From Curtobacterium sp. MCBA15_001 (GTDB taxonomy: Bacteria; Actinomycetota; Actinomycetes; Actinomycetales; Microbacteriaceae): a stretch of DNA of 64,000 nt. Position numbers and translations under genes: made by a program. The notes below the pieces were generated by a model. The model saw only the letters and a program-made list of their open reading frames with translations, did not search any database and had not been told where the DNA came from. The DNA lies in assembly GCF_001864835.1 (NCBI RefSeq), contig NZ_MJGI01000024.1, positions 9,090 through 73,089 of the forward strand, in the 5' to 3' direction. Positions 9,462-17,165 of the stretch are shown piece by piece (position 1 is the first letter of the stretch; each line of letters begins with the position of its first letter).

Positions 9462-9499
9462 ACGGGAGGCGCGGTGCCAGGTGCCACCGCGCCTCCCGT
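9462..9499 (+). terminator. terminator hairpin of the polyol-dehydrogenase operon (GGAGGC family)
   Basis: Perfect 15-bp stem ACGGGAGGCGCGGTG (9462-9476) and its complement (9485-9499) with an 8-nt loop. There is no U-tract. It belongs to the hairpin family also seen at 38584, 43842, 52006 and 54787. Confidence 0.75.
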
Positions 9500-9544
9500 C
9501 TCCGTGCCCCGGTCCGGGGCCACCGGTGCGTCACCCGGACGCGC

Positions 9545-9550
9545 TACGGT
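9545..9550 (+). promoter_or_regulatory. -10 box (TACGGT) of the MFS transporter, leaderless
   Basis: TACGGT begins 12 nt before the ATG at 9557, and there is no ribosome site. The spacing puts the transcript start at the ATG. Confidence 0.5.
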
Positions 9551-9556
9551 TCGCCC

Positions 9557-10930
9557 ATGACCGTCGCTCCGCTGCCGCAGCGCACCGACCGCCGCGCCCT
9601 CGTGTCGTGGGCGCTGTGGGACTGGGGGTCCGCCGCCTTCAACGCGGTCGTCACCACGTTCGTCTTCAGCACCTACCTGGCCAGCCGGGCGTTCGTGGAC
9701 CCCGCCCTCGTCGCCGCCGAGGACGGCTCCGCCGCTGCCCGTCAGGCCGTCGAACGCGAACTCGCCCACAACGCCGCGGTCGTCTCGACGGCGCTGACCA
9801 TCGCGGGCATCGTCGTCGCGATCGTCGCCCCGGCCGTCGGACGGCTCGCGGACTCGTCCGGGCACCGGCGTCGGTCGGTGCTCGTCGCCACGATCGGCGT
9901 CGCACTGTCCATCGGCGCGATGGTCTTCGTCGCCCCGAGTCAGCCCTTCCTGGTGCTCGGCGCGGCGCTCATCGGCATCGGGACCGTCGCGTACGAGATC
10001 GCCTGCGTCGGGTACAACGCGATGCTCGGGCAGGTCGCCACCGGGGAGCGCACCGGGCGCATCTCGGCGATCGGCTGGGCTGCGGGCTACTTCGGCGGCA
10101 TCGTGCTGCTCGTCGTGCTGCTCGTGCTCTGCATCCAGGACTTCGGCGCCGGCGACACGGCCGGGCTGCTGAACCTGCCCGCGACCGTCGCCACCGGGCA
10201 GTGGGACGTGCGCGTCGCCATCGGCATCGCCGCGGTGTGGCTCGCCGTCAGCTCCGTCCCGCTGTTCCTGGTCGTCCCCGAGGCACCGGCCGACCCGACG
10301 CGTCGCGGCAGCCTGTGGAGCGCCTACCGCGACCTGGGTCGGGACATCGCGCGGCTGTGGCGCGAGCGCCGGAACGTGCTGTCGTTCCTGGTCGCCAGCG
10401 CCGTCTTCCGCGACGGCGTCGGGGGCGTGTTCACGTTCGGGGGCATCATCGCCGCGCAGGTGTTCGGGTTCAGTGCGTCCGAGGTCATCCTCTTCGCCAT
10501 CGCGGCCAACGTCGTCGCCGGGATCGCGACCTTCGCCTCAGGACGGCTCGACGACCGCTTCGGGTCCCGCGCGCTCATCATGGTGTCGCTCGTCGGACTG
10601 GCGGTGTGCGGCGCGGCGGTGTTCTTCGTCGGGACCGCCCAGGTCGGCTTCTGGGTGCTCGGACTGGCCCTGTGCGCGTTCGTCGGGCCGGTGCAGTCGT
10701 CCTCGCGGGCGTACCTGTCCCGCCTGGCGACCCCGGGCAGAGAGGGCGAGCTCTTCGGCCTCTACGCCACCACCGGTCGGGCGGCGTCGTTCATCGCTCC
10801 GGCGATGTTCGGCATCGCGGTGACCCTCGGCGGCTCCACCCGGTTCGGCATCATCGGCGTGGTGGTCGTCCTGGTCGCCGGACTGGTGCTGATGGCCTTC
10901 GTGCGCGACGAGTCCCGCACCGCGCGCTGA
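9557..10930 (+). CDS. MFS transporter, Atg22/UMF1 type
   Basis: This 457-aa protein has about 12 predicted membrane segments. The N-terminal segment WALWDWGSAAFNAVVTTFVF is the hallmark of the bacterial UMF1/Atg22-like branch of the major facilitator superfamily. A polar stretch with GRLADSSGHRRR lies between helices 2 and 3, where MFS proteins carry their signature loop. Family members are thought to export small molecules such as amino acids or nucleosides, but the bacterial substrates are largely unknown. The gene stands alone between a terminator and a repeat-filled gap. Its start is supported by the -10 box 12 nt upstream. Confidence 0.85.
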   Translation: MTVAPLPQRTDRRALVSWALWDWGSAAFNAVVTTFVFSTYLASRAFVDPALVAAEDGSAAARQAVERELAHNAAVVSTALTIAGIVVAIVAPAVGRLADSSGHRRRSVLVATIGVALSIGAMVFVAPSQPFLVLGAALIGIGTVAYEIACVGYNAMLGQVATGERTGRISAIGWAAGYFGGIVLLVVLLVLCIQDFGAGDTAGLLNLPATVATGQWDVRVAIGIAAVWLAVSSVPLFLVVPEAPADPTRRGSLWSAYRDLGRDIARLWRERRNVLSFLVASAVFRDGVGGVFTFGGIIAAQVFGFSASEVILFAIAANVVAGIATFASGRLDDRFGSRALIMVSLVGLAVCGAAVFFVGTAQVGFWVLGLALCAFVGPVQSSSRAYLSRLATPGREGELFGLYATTGRAASFIAPAMFGIAVTLGGSTRFGIIGVVVVLVAGLVLMAFVRDESRTAR

Positions 10931-10960
10931 CCCGCGTGCGGGAGCCCGCGCGGCGGGGCC

Positions 10961-11020
10961 GTGCGCGGCGGGGTGGTGCGCGGCGGGGTGGTGCGCGGCG
11001 GGGTGGTGCGCGGCGGGGTG
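10961..11020 (+). repeat. 15-bp tandem repeat, four exact copies
   Basis: The unit GTGCGCGGCGGGGTG is repeated exactly four times, with a degenerate fifth unit before it (about 10946-10960). The array abuts the first palindromic repeat directly. Exact identity points to recent slippage. Confidence 0.9.
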
Positions 11021-11070
11021 GTCGACTCGGAACGACATCCCCGTTGTCGTACGACGTCGATCGTGTCGTG
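11021..11070. repeat. GTCGTACGAC palindromic repeat, copy 1
   Basis: The core GTCGTACGAC is centred at 11050/11051, with outer arms of the AACGACA / GTGTCGT type. It is nearly identical over 50 bp to the copy at 11093. Confidence 0.8.
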
Positions 11071-11092
11071 TGGGCCGCGCCCGGTTTGGGCC

Positions 11093-11142
11093 GTCGACTC
11101 GGAACGACACCCCCGTTGTCGTACGACGTCGATCGTGTCGTG
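11093..11142. repeat. GTCGTACGAC palindromic repeat, copy 2
   Basis: It matches copy 1 at all but one of 50 positions, 72 bp downstream and in the same orientation. The core is centred at 11122/11123. Confidence 0.8.
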
Positions 11143-11229
11143 CGCGCCTCCCGTCCCGCGCGCAGTGCGGGAGCCCGCGACGGATCCGCACGAGTCCGGC
11201 ACGCGTTGGTGCCCGGTCGCCGCGTGGGC

Positions 11230-11235
11230 CAGGAT
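11230..11235 (+). promoter_or_regulatory. -10 box (CAGGAT) of glmU, leaderless
   Basis: CAGGAT begins 12 nt before the glmU ATG, which has no convincing ribosome site. Confidence 0.45.
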
Positions 11236-11241
11236 GGGGAC

Positions 11242-12669
11242 ATGACCGACCAGCGGATCGCCGTCGTCGTCCTCGCCGCCGGGCAGGGCACGCGCATGAA
11301 GTCCACGACCCCGAAGGTGCTGCACCGGATCGCCGGCCTGCCCCTGATCGCCCACGTGCTGCGGACGGCCGAGTCCCTGCAGCCCGAGCACATCGCGGTC
11401 GTCGTCCGGCACGAGCGCGAGCGCGTCGCGGCCGAGGTCACCGAGCGGCTGCCCGGCGCGATCGTCGTCGACCAGGACGAGGTGCCCGGCACGGGTCGTG
11501 CGGTCGAGGTCGCCGTGCAGGCGCTCCCCGCCGACTTCGACGGGGCGGTCGTCGTGCTCTCCGGCGACGTGCCCCTCGTCGACCCGGCGTCGCTCCGACA
11601 GCTCGTCCAGGTCCACACCACCGCGACGAACGCCGTCACGTTCCTCAGCGCGATCGCGCCGGACCCGACCGGGCTCGGACGCATCCTCCGCGACGAGCAC
11701 GGGGCGTTCGTCGGCGTCGTCGAGCACAAGGACGCGACCGACGAGCAGCGCACGATCACCGAGGCGAACGCCGGCATCTACGCGTTCGACGTCACCCACC
11801 TGCGCGCCGTGCTGCCCTCGCTGACCACGGCGAACGTGCAGGGCGAGAAGTACATCACCGACGCGCCGGCCCTCATCGCGGCGCGCGGCGGGCACATCGA
11901 CGTGCTGCGCTTCGACGACCCCTGGCTGCTCGCCGGCATCAACGACCGTGCGCAGCTCGGCGACGCCGCCCGGGTGCTCAACGACCGCATCGTCCGGGCG
12001 CACCAGCTCGCCGGGGTCACCGTGCAGGACCCCCGCTCGACGTGGATCGACCTCGACGTCACGATCGAGGCCGACGCCGAGATCCTGCCCGACACGCAGC
12101 TCATCGGCGCCACGGCCATCGCCGCCGGTGCCGTCGTCGGACCCGGCACGACCCTCCGCGACACCGAGGTCGGCGCCGGTGCCACCGTCAACCGGGTCGA
12201 CGCCACGCTCGCCGTCATCGGGGACAACGCCTCGGTCGGACCCTTCGCCTACCTGCGTCCGGGGACCGTGCTCGGCGCGGACGGCAAGATCGGCACGTTC
12301 GTCGAGACGAAGAACGCCCGCATCGGACGGGGCAGCAAGGTCCCGCACCTGTCGTACATCGGCGATGCCGAGGTCGGCGAGGACTCCAACATCGGCGCGA
12401 ACACGATCACCGCGAACTACGACGGCGTGCACAAGCACCGCACCGAGGTCGGTTCGAACGTCCGGACCGGCTCGCACAACGTGTTCGTCGCCCCGGTTAG
12501 GATTGGTGACGGGGCGTACACCGGCGCAGGAACGACCGTTCGCAAGGACGTGCCTGCCGGGTCGCTCGCGATCAGCTACGCCCCACAGCGCAACACCGAC
12601 GACTGGGTCTCGGAACACCGACCCGGCACGCCGGCGGCCGAGGCGGCTCGGCGCGCGCGAGGCAGATGA
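11242..12669 (+). CDS. glmU: bifunctional UDP-GlcNAc pyrophosphorylase / glucosamine-1-phosphate acetyltransferase GlmU
   Basis: This 475-aa enzyme makes UDP-N-acetylglucosamine for peptidoglycan: the C-terminal domain acetylates glucosamine 1-phosphate and the N-terminal domain uridylates it. LAAGQGTRMKS at 11-21 is the nucleotidyltransferase loop and SGDVPLVD the metal-binding segment. From about residue 255 onward a left-handed beta-helix of hexapeptides ends in NTITANYDGVHKHRT, with the acetyl-transfer residues. Length is normal. The start is fixed by a -10 box 12 nt upstream. prs follows after 91 bp, the usual glmU-prs pairing. A run of rare codons near the 3' end (GTT AGG ATT, 12496-12504) may hide a promoter. 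Confidence 0.97.
   Translation: MTDQRIAVVVLAAGQGTRMKSTTPKVLHRIAGLPLIAHVLRTAESLQPEHIAVVVRHERERVAAEVTERLPGAIVVDQDEVPGTGRAVEVAVQALPADFDGAVVVLSGDVPLVDPASLRQLVQVHTTATNAVTFLSAIAPDPTGLGRILRDEHGAFVGVVEHKDATDEQRTITEANAGIYAFDVTHLRAVLPSLTTANVQGEKYITDAPALIAARGGHIDVLRFDDPWLLAGINDRAQLGDAARVLNDRIVRAHQLAGVTVQDPRSTWIDLDVTIEADAEILPDTQLIGATAIAAGAVVGPGTTLRDTEVGAGATVNRVDATLAVIGDNASVGPFAYLRPGTVLGADGKIGTFVETKNARIGRGSKVPHLSYIGDAEVGEDSNIGANTITANYDGVHKHRTEVGSNVRTGSHNVFVAPVRIGDGAYTGAGTTVRKDVPAGSLAISYAPQRNTDDWVSEHRPGTPAAEAARRARGR
12498..12503 (+). promoter_or_regulatory. possible internal promoter (TAGGAT) inside glmU driving prs
   Basis: TAGGAT lies within the codons GTT AGG ATT, which clash with the otherwise G/C-ending codon use. 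This suggests that the DNA motif itself is selected. No clear -35 is seen. It would give prs an independent transcript with a leader of about 250 nt. Confidence 0.35.
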
Positions 12670-12760
12670 CACCTTCTCGACGGCCACCCGCCGTCACACG
12701 AGAGCCCGGATCCGGGTCCTCGGACACACGGCCCGGTGGGCCAGGGAGTGAGTACGGCAC

Positions 12761-13738
12761 TTGTCCGGAATCAAGACGACCGGCCAGAAACGACTCGTCC
12801 TCGTCTCGGGGCGGGCACACCCCGAGCTCTCCGAGCAGATCGCCGAGGAACTGGGCGTCGACCTCGTCCCCACCGACGCACGCACCTTCGCCAACGGCGA
12901 GCTGTACGTCCGGTTCGACGAGTCCGTCCGCGGCTGTGACGCGTTCGTCATCCAGTCGCACACGGCACCCATCAACGAGTGGCTCATGGAGCAGCTCATC
13001 ATCGTCGACGCCCTGAAGCGTGCCTCGGCCAAGCGCATCACCGTCGTCGCGCCGTTCTACCCGTACGCGCGCCAGGACAAGAAGGGCCGCGGGCGCGAGC
13101 CCATCTCGGCTCGACTCGTCGCCGACCTGTTCAAGGCCGCCGGTGCCCACCGCATCATGAGCGTCGACCTGCACGCCGCACAGATCCAGGGCTTCTTCGA
13201 CGGTCCCGTCGACCACCTGTTCGCGATGCCGGTCCTGCTCGAGCACTTCAAGGAGATCCTCGACCCGTCGATGCTGACGGTGGTCTCCCCGGACATGGGT
13301 CGCGTGCGCGTGGCCGACATCTGGTCCGAGAAGCTCGGCGCCCCGCTCGCGATCATCCACAAGCGCCGCGACCCGCTCGTGCCGAACCAGGTCACCGTGC
13401 ACGAGATCGTCGGTGACGTCTCGGGACGCTGGTGCCTGCTCGTCGACGACCTCATCGACACCGGGCGCACCATCGCCAAGGCCGCAGAGGCACTCAAGGC
13501 CGCCGGGGCCATCGGCGTCGTGGTCGCCGCGACCCACGCCGTGTTCTCGGACCCGGCGACCGAACTGCTGCAGAGCGAGTTCATCGACCGCGTCGTGGTC
13601 ACCGACACGCTGCCCGTCCCGCCGGAGAAGCGCTGGGACCGCCTCGAGATCCTGCCGATCGCCCCGCTGCTCGCCCGCGCGATCCACGAGGTCTTCGACG
13701 ACGGGTCGGTCACGTCGATGTTCGACGGTGCAGCCTGA
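12761..13738 (+). CDS. prs: ribose-phosphate pyrophosphokinase
   Basis: This 325-aa enzyme makes PRPP from ribose 5-phosphate and ATP for nucleotide, His and Trp synthesis. FANGELYVRFDESVRG carries the ATP-binding region, SVDLHAAQIQGFF the metal/flexible segment and LLVDDLIDTGRT (near 227-238) the PRPP-binding loop. The start is TTG at 12761: the N-terminus it gives, MSGIKTTGQKRLVLVSGRAHPE, fits actinobacterial Prs, and no ATG or GTG is in frame nearby. GGGAG lies 13 nt upstream, rather far. It sits downstream of glmU, and its last bases overlap the methyltransferase that follows. Confidence 0.96.
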   Translation: MSGIKTTGQKRLVLVSGRAHPELSEQIAEELGVDLVPTDARTFANGELYVRFDESVRGCDAFVIQSHTAPINEWLMEQLIIVDALKRASAKRITVVAPFYPYARQDKKGRGREPISARLVADLFKAAGAHRIMSVDLHAAQIQGFFDGPVDHLFAMPVLLEHFKEILDPSMLTVVSPDMGRVRVADIWSEKLGAPLAIIHKRRDPLVPNQVTVHEIVGDVSGRWCLLVDDLIDTGRTIAKAAEALKAAGAIGVVVAATHAVFSDPATELLQSEFIDRVVVTDTLPVPPEKRWDRLEILPIAPLLARAIHEVFDDGSVTSMFDGAA

Positions 13739-14532
13739 TCCACCCCGCGCGTCAGGACCATCCCGCACGACTCGGCCTCGCCGCCCGACTCCGGGCGGCG
13801 GGGAGCGTCTTCGCCGAGGACGAAGCTGACCTGCTCCTCGACGCCGGCGACGGTGACGCGGTGCGGCTGCGCTCCCTCGTGCAGCGACGGCTCGGCGGCG
13901 AGCCCCTGGAGTACGTGCTCGGCTGGGCGGCCTTCGACGGGCACCGCATCCGGGTGACGCCCGGGGTCTTCGTTCCCCGGGCCCGCACCGGCGTCGTGGT
14001 GGCCCAGGCCGCGGCGCTCCTGCACCGCTACGACCGCGTGGTCGACCTGTGCTGCGGTGCCGGGGCGATCGCCGTCGCACTGCTCGAGCGGGTCGGTGCC
14101 CTCGACCTCGTCGCCTCCGACGTCGACCCGGACGCCGTGGACGTCGCTGCCGAGAACATCGGCGACCGGGGCATCGTGGTCGCCGGCGACCTGTTCGCTG
14201 CGCTGCCGGCACGCTTCCGGGGCACGGTCGACGTGATCGCCGTGAACGCCCCGTACGTGCCGACCGACGCGGTCGCGACGATGCCGACCGAGGCGCGGGA
14301 CCACGAGCACCGGGTGGCGCTCGACGGCGGACCCGACGGCCTCGACCTGCACCGGCGGATCGCCGCGGGAGCCGGGGAGTGGTTGCGGCCGGGCGGTTCC
14401 CTGGTCATCGAGGTGTCGGAGCTGCAGGCGGACGCGTCAGCGGCGGCGTTCGCGGCGCACGACTTCGCGACGCGCATCGAGCGGGACGACGCCGTGGACG
14501 GCACCTGCGTCGTGGCGAGCCTGCCCGCCTGA
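13735..14532 (+). CDS. PrmC-like protein-(glutamine-N5) methyltransferase, putative
   Basis: This is a class I SAM-dependent methyltransferase related to PrmC/HemK. DLCCGAGAIAVALLE is SAM motif I, SDVDPDAVDVAAEN motif II, and NAPYVPTDA corresponds to the NPPY substrate-glutamine motif, with Ala replacing the first Pro. RRLGGEPLEYVLGWAAFDG is the PrmC-type N-terminal joint. No ATG, GTG or TTG is in frame before residue 42 of the model. The only initiator-like codon is CTG at 13735, which overlaps the prs stop (CTGA), so coupled CTG initiation is proposed. GTG at 13861 would delete the N-terminal helices. The changed NPPY motif suggests a target other than the release factors. Confidence 0.75.
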   Translation: MIHPARQDHPARLGLAARLRAAGSVFAEDEADLLLDAGDGDAVRLRSLVQRRLGGEPLEYVLGWAAFDGHRIRVTPGVFVPRARTGVVVAQAAALLHRYDRVVDLCCGAGAIAVALLERVGALDLVASDVDPDAVDVAAENIGDRGIVVAGDLFAALPARFRGTVDVIAVNAPYVPTDAVATMPTEARDHEHRVALDGGPDGLDLHRRIAAGAGEWLRPGGSLVIEVSELQADASAAAFAAHDFATRIERDDAVDGTCVVASLPA

Positions 14533-14573
14533 CCGGCACCGGGCCTCCCGGCCGTGGCGCATGCCGTGTCGCG

Positions 14574-16238
14574 TCAGCGTGCGGACAGCGTGATCGCGTC
14601 CCAGCCCGTGGCGCCGTTCGGTGCGGGAGGCCGCTCGACACTCGTCTGGACCTGCCCATCGGTGCTGACGGCGCGGACGCGGACCTCGTGGTCGCCCGAG
14701 GTCGCGGTCCACCGGTAGACCCACTGGCGCCACGTGTCCGCCGAGACCGAGTCGGCGAGTTCCGCGTCCTGCCAGTCCTCTCCGCCGACCTTGACCTGGA
14801 CCGCCTTGACGCCGGTGTGCGGCTGCCAGGCGACCCCGGCGATCGCGACCCGGTCGCCCACCGTGACGGACGACCCGTTCGCAGGCGTGTCGATCCGTGA
14901 CTCGAGCTTGACCGGACCGCGCTCGGACCAGCCCCGAGGCGTCCAGTAGCCCTGCGCGTCGGCGAACCGCGTGACCTCCATCTCGGTGACCCACTTGGTC
15001 GCCGAGACGTACCCGAACAGCCCGGGGACCACCATCCGCACCGGGAAACCGTGCTCGGCGGGCAGCGGCTCACCGTTCATGCCCACGGCGAGCATGGCCT
15101 GGGTGCCGGTGTCCTGCAGCACGTCGAGGGGCGTGCCCGCGGTGAAGCCGTCGATGCTGCGCGAGAGCACCATGTCGGCGCCGGCCTTCGGCTGTGCCCG
15201 GGCGAGCAGGTCGCGGATCGGGTACCCGAGCCACAGGGCATTGCCGATCAGGTCGCCGCCGACCTCGTTCGACACGCAGCTCAGGGTCGCCATGTGCTCC
15301 TCGAGCGGCAGGGCCAGCAGCTCGTCCCAGGTGATCGTCACCTCGTGTGCGACCGCGCCGTGGATGCGCAGGCTCCAGTCGGCCGGGTCGATCGAGGGCA
15401 CGCGCAGCGCCGTGTCGATCCGGTAGAAGTCGGCGTTCGGGGTGACGTAGGGCGTGATGCCGGTGACGTCGAGGTCGGCTCCGGCAGGGACGGCCGGCGC
15501 CGGCGTCGCAGCGGCCGGGAGGCGCACCGCACGTCGGACCGCAGCCGCCCGTTGCATCGCTGCGGACCCGAGTCGGGCGCCGGTGCCGACGACCACGGCG
15601 AGGGCTGCCGTGGTCGCGGTCCACACCAGGAACGCACGGCGTTCCGGCCGGGCCGGGTCGCCGGGGCGGCCGGTCGGGATCGCGGCTTGGTGGGTCGGGT
15701 CGCCGGGGCGGCCGGTCGGGGTCGCCGCCACCAGTTCCCAGCGGCGGAGTCGGGTGATGAGTGGACGGAGGACGGCGATCGCGGCACCGACACCGAGGAC
15801 CGAGGGCAGTCCGTCCCACATGCCGGATCCGGAACGGGTCGTGACAGCGAGGAGCGAGAGCGCCCCACCGACCGCGAACACCAGGGCGCCGAAGGGCGGT
15901 CGTCGTCGTTCGAGGACCCCGGCGCCCGCGGCGATCACGACCATGAGGACGCCCATGAGCACGAAGAGCGCGACCTTGTCGCCCGTGCCGAACAGCGCCA
16001 CCATGAGGTCCTTCGCGCCGGCCGGTGCCAGGTCGATGACCGCGCTGCCGACGGCGACGAGGGGACTTCCGGCGCCCCCGAGGACCAGCGCACCGAGCTC
16101 GGCGACCGCCAGGAACGCCAGCGCAGCGACGATCCCCACGAGCCCGGCCAGCAGACGACGCCGGCGCAGGGGACGGGTGTCGTCCAGCCCGGAGCTGTCG
16201 TCCAGCGTCCGGGTGTCGTTCGGTCCGCTGGTGGTCAC
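14574..16238 (-). CDS. membrane-anchored sulfite-oxidase-like molybdopterin oxidoreductase
   Basis: This 554-aa protein has an N-terminal membrane region with four or five helices (about 25-175) and a linker holding two copies of a 14-residue repeat. One more hydrophobic anchor (about 205-225) leads to a sulfite-oxidase-type Mo-cofactor domain, whose likely molybdenum ligand Cys lies in LSCVSNEVGG near 321. A dimerisation (Ig-like) domain ends the protein. The GTG start at 16238 has TACCAT exactly 12 nt upstream (16250-16245), so it is probably leaderless. The catalytic domain should face the outside. Substrate and electron partner are unknown; family members reduce or oxidise sulfur compounds. 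It is convergent with the PrmC-like gene. Confidence 0.88.
   Translation of the reverse strand: MTTSGPNDTRTLDDSSGLDDTRPLRRRRLLAGLVGIVAALAFLAVAELGALVLGGAGSPLVAVGSAVIDLAPAGAKDLMVALFGTGDKVALFVLMGVLMVVIAAGAGVLERRRPPFGALVFAVGGALSLLAVTTRSGSGMWDGLPSVLGVGAAIAVLRPLITRLRRWELVAATPTGRPGDPTHQAAIPTGRPGDPARPERRAFLVWTATTAALAVVVGTGARLGSAAMQRAAAVRRAVRLPAAATPAPAVPAGADLDVTGITPYVTPNADFYRIDTALRVPSIDPADWSLRIHGAVAHEVTITWDELLALPLEEHMATLSCVSNEVGGDLIGNALWLGYPIRDLLARAQPKAGADMVLSRSIDGFTAGTPLDVLQDTGTQAMLAVGMNGEPLPAEHGFPVRMVVPGLFGYVSATKWVTEMEVTRFADAQGYWTPRGWSERGPVKLESRIDTPANGSSVTVGDRVAIAGVAWQPHTGVKAVQVKVGGEDWQDAELADSVSADTWRQWVYRWTATSGDHEVRVRAVSTDGQVQTSVERPPAPNGATGWDAITLSAR
15655..15720 (-). repeat. 42-bp in-frame duplication in the molybdoenzyme linker
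   Basis: Two copies of a GGGTCGCCGGGGCGGCCGGT segment start at 15655 and 15697, 42 bp apart. They encode PTGRPGDP twice in the linker before the last membrane anchor. Confidence 0.85.
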
Positions 16239-16339
16239 GCGTCGATGGTACGTCCGCGGTTCTGGGTTCCAGCCGCGGGCTCGTGTGTCCACCGGGGAGC
16301 GTTCACCGGGCAGCGGTGCCGCTCTCGGGCGCGACATGC

Positions 16340-16345
16340 GAGGAT
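16340..16345 (+). promoter_or_regulatory. -10 box (GAGGAT) of the small membrane protein gene
   Basis: GAGGAT starts 12 nt before the GTG at 16352. It overlaps what could also be read as a GAGG ribosome site. Confidence 0.4.
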
Positions 16346-16351
16346 CAGGGT

Positions 16352-17035
16352 GTGCTGAGGCGTCGTGACCGTGTCCCCCGGGACCCGCACGCCCCTCGGT
16401 CGATGTCCCCGGACCGGCGACTCCTGATCGTGCGGTGGGTGATCGTCGCGCTGTGGGCCGTGCTGCTCGTCGCTCGCGCGATCGTCGTCGCGCGGAGTCC
16501 CGAGGCCGACCTCACGGCGTTCGGCATCGCCGAGGTCGCCGTGATCGGCATCGGCGTCGCGGTGGTCCTCGCCGGGATCGTCCGGATGCAGGCCCTCCGA
16601 CGACGGCGCGAGGACGAGTCCCTCGCCATGGCCATCCGCCGGATCGACCCCACCGTGTGGCTCGTGCCCGCGGCACCGACGACCGAGCTCCGCACCATGG
16701 TCGAGGAACTCCGGTCCGGTGTCGCCCTCGGGCCGCGCGTGACGTGGGCGTTCGGGGCGACGGAGGCCTCGCTGTGGGAGCTCGACGAGCGTCGCGCGAC
16801 CCGGTTGCTCGTGGTCCGGTGGAGTCGGGTCATGCACGTCGGGCTCGAGGACGTCCCGGCGCCGGGCGACCGGAACGCCTGTGCGGTCGCGATCCACTTC
16901 GTCCGGCCGGACGACACCACGGCGGTCGCCACGTTCCACGTGCGGACTGCGCCGGGCTCACGGCGACTGCTGGGGCGGGGCCCGAAGCTCGAGCGGCTGC
17001 TGGCGGAGCTGGCGCGGGAGCGCATCGTCGCCTGA
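16352..17035 (+). CDS. hypothetical two-helix membrane protein
   Basis: I do not recognise the family. The protein has 227 residues, a basic N-terminus, two closely spaced membrane helices (about 22-45 and 55-78), then a cytoplasmic region of about 145 residues with WLVPAAPTTELRTMVEELR and a basic, Leu-rich C-terminus. GTG at 16352 is preferred because of the correctly spaced -10 box and GAGG upstream. The ATG at 16403 (MSPDRRLL) is the alternative and would remove 17 polar residues. It is divergent from the molybdoenzyme across a short gap, with a strong hairpin after the stop. Codon use matches its neighbours, so it is probably a real gene. Confidence 0.7.
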   Translation: MLRRRDRVPRDPHAPRSMSPDRRLLIVRWVIVALWAVLLVARAIVVARSPEADLTAFGIAEVAVIGIGVAVVLAGIVRMQALRRRREDESLAMAIRRIDPTVWLVPAAPTTELRTMVEELRSGVALGPRVTWAFGATEASLWELDERRATRLLVVRWSRVMHVGLEDVPAPGDRNACAVAIHFVRPDDTTAVATFHVRTAPGSRRLLGRGPKLERLLAELARERIVA

Positions 17036-17040
17036 GTGAC

Positions 17041-17069
17041 CGGCGGCGCCGCGACCCGCGGCGCCGCCG
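17041..17069. terminator. terminator hairpin between convergent genes (hypothetical / gnd)
   Basis: Perfect 13-bp stem CGGCGGCGCCGCG / CGCGGCGCCGCCG with a 3-nt loop, right after the stop of the hypothetical gene. A weaker stem (GACGGG/CCCGTC, about 17115-17145) lies closer to the gnd stop and may end that transcript. Confidence 0.7.
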
Positions 17070-17165
17070 CAGCCGCGTCGCCGCGTCACGCTGCGGGATC
17101 GACCCGCGCCGTGACGGGCCCCACCGTGTGGCAGGACCCGTCCGGCGACGGGATCGACCGAGCCG

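Larger units (their letters stand above)
10931..11241. other. 311-bp intergenic region made mostly of repeats
   Basis: No supportable gene. From left to right it holds a 15-bp tandem array (10961-11020), two 50-bp direct copies of a GTCGTACGAC-centred palindrome (11021-11070 and 11093-11142), and the -10 box of glmU. The frames crossing it are low-complexity Arg/Gly/Pro and look non-coding. Confidence 0.7.

Noticed and set aside
10961-11142. A CRISPR array (regular repeats)
   Set aside because: Repeats are contiguous 15-mers or two palindromes without unique spacers, and there are no cas genes in the window.
11021-11142. Inverted ends of an insertion sequence
   Set aside because: The copies are direct, only 72 bp apart, with no transposase or remnant between them; the pair at 43921-44020 likewise.
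13432-13734. Start of the PrmC-like gene inside prs at ATG 13432
   Set aside because: The first 100 residues would be an Arg/His-rich shadow of Prs with no homology. The family's N-terminus lines up with the region after 13735.
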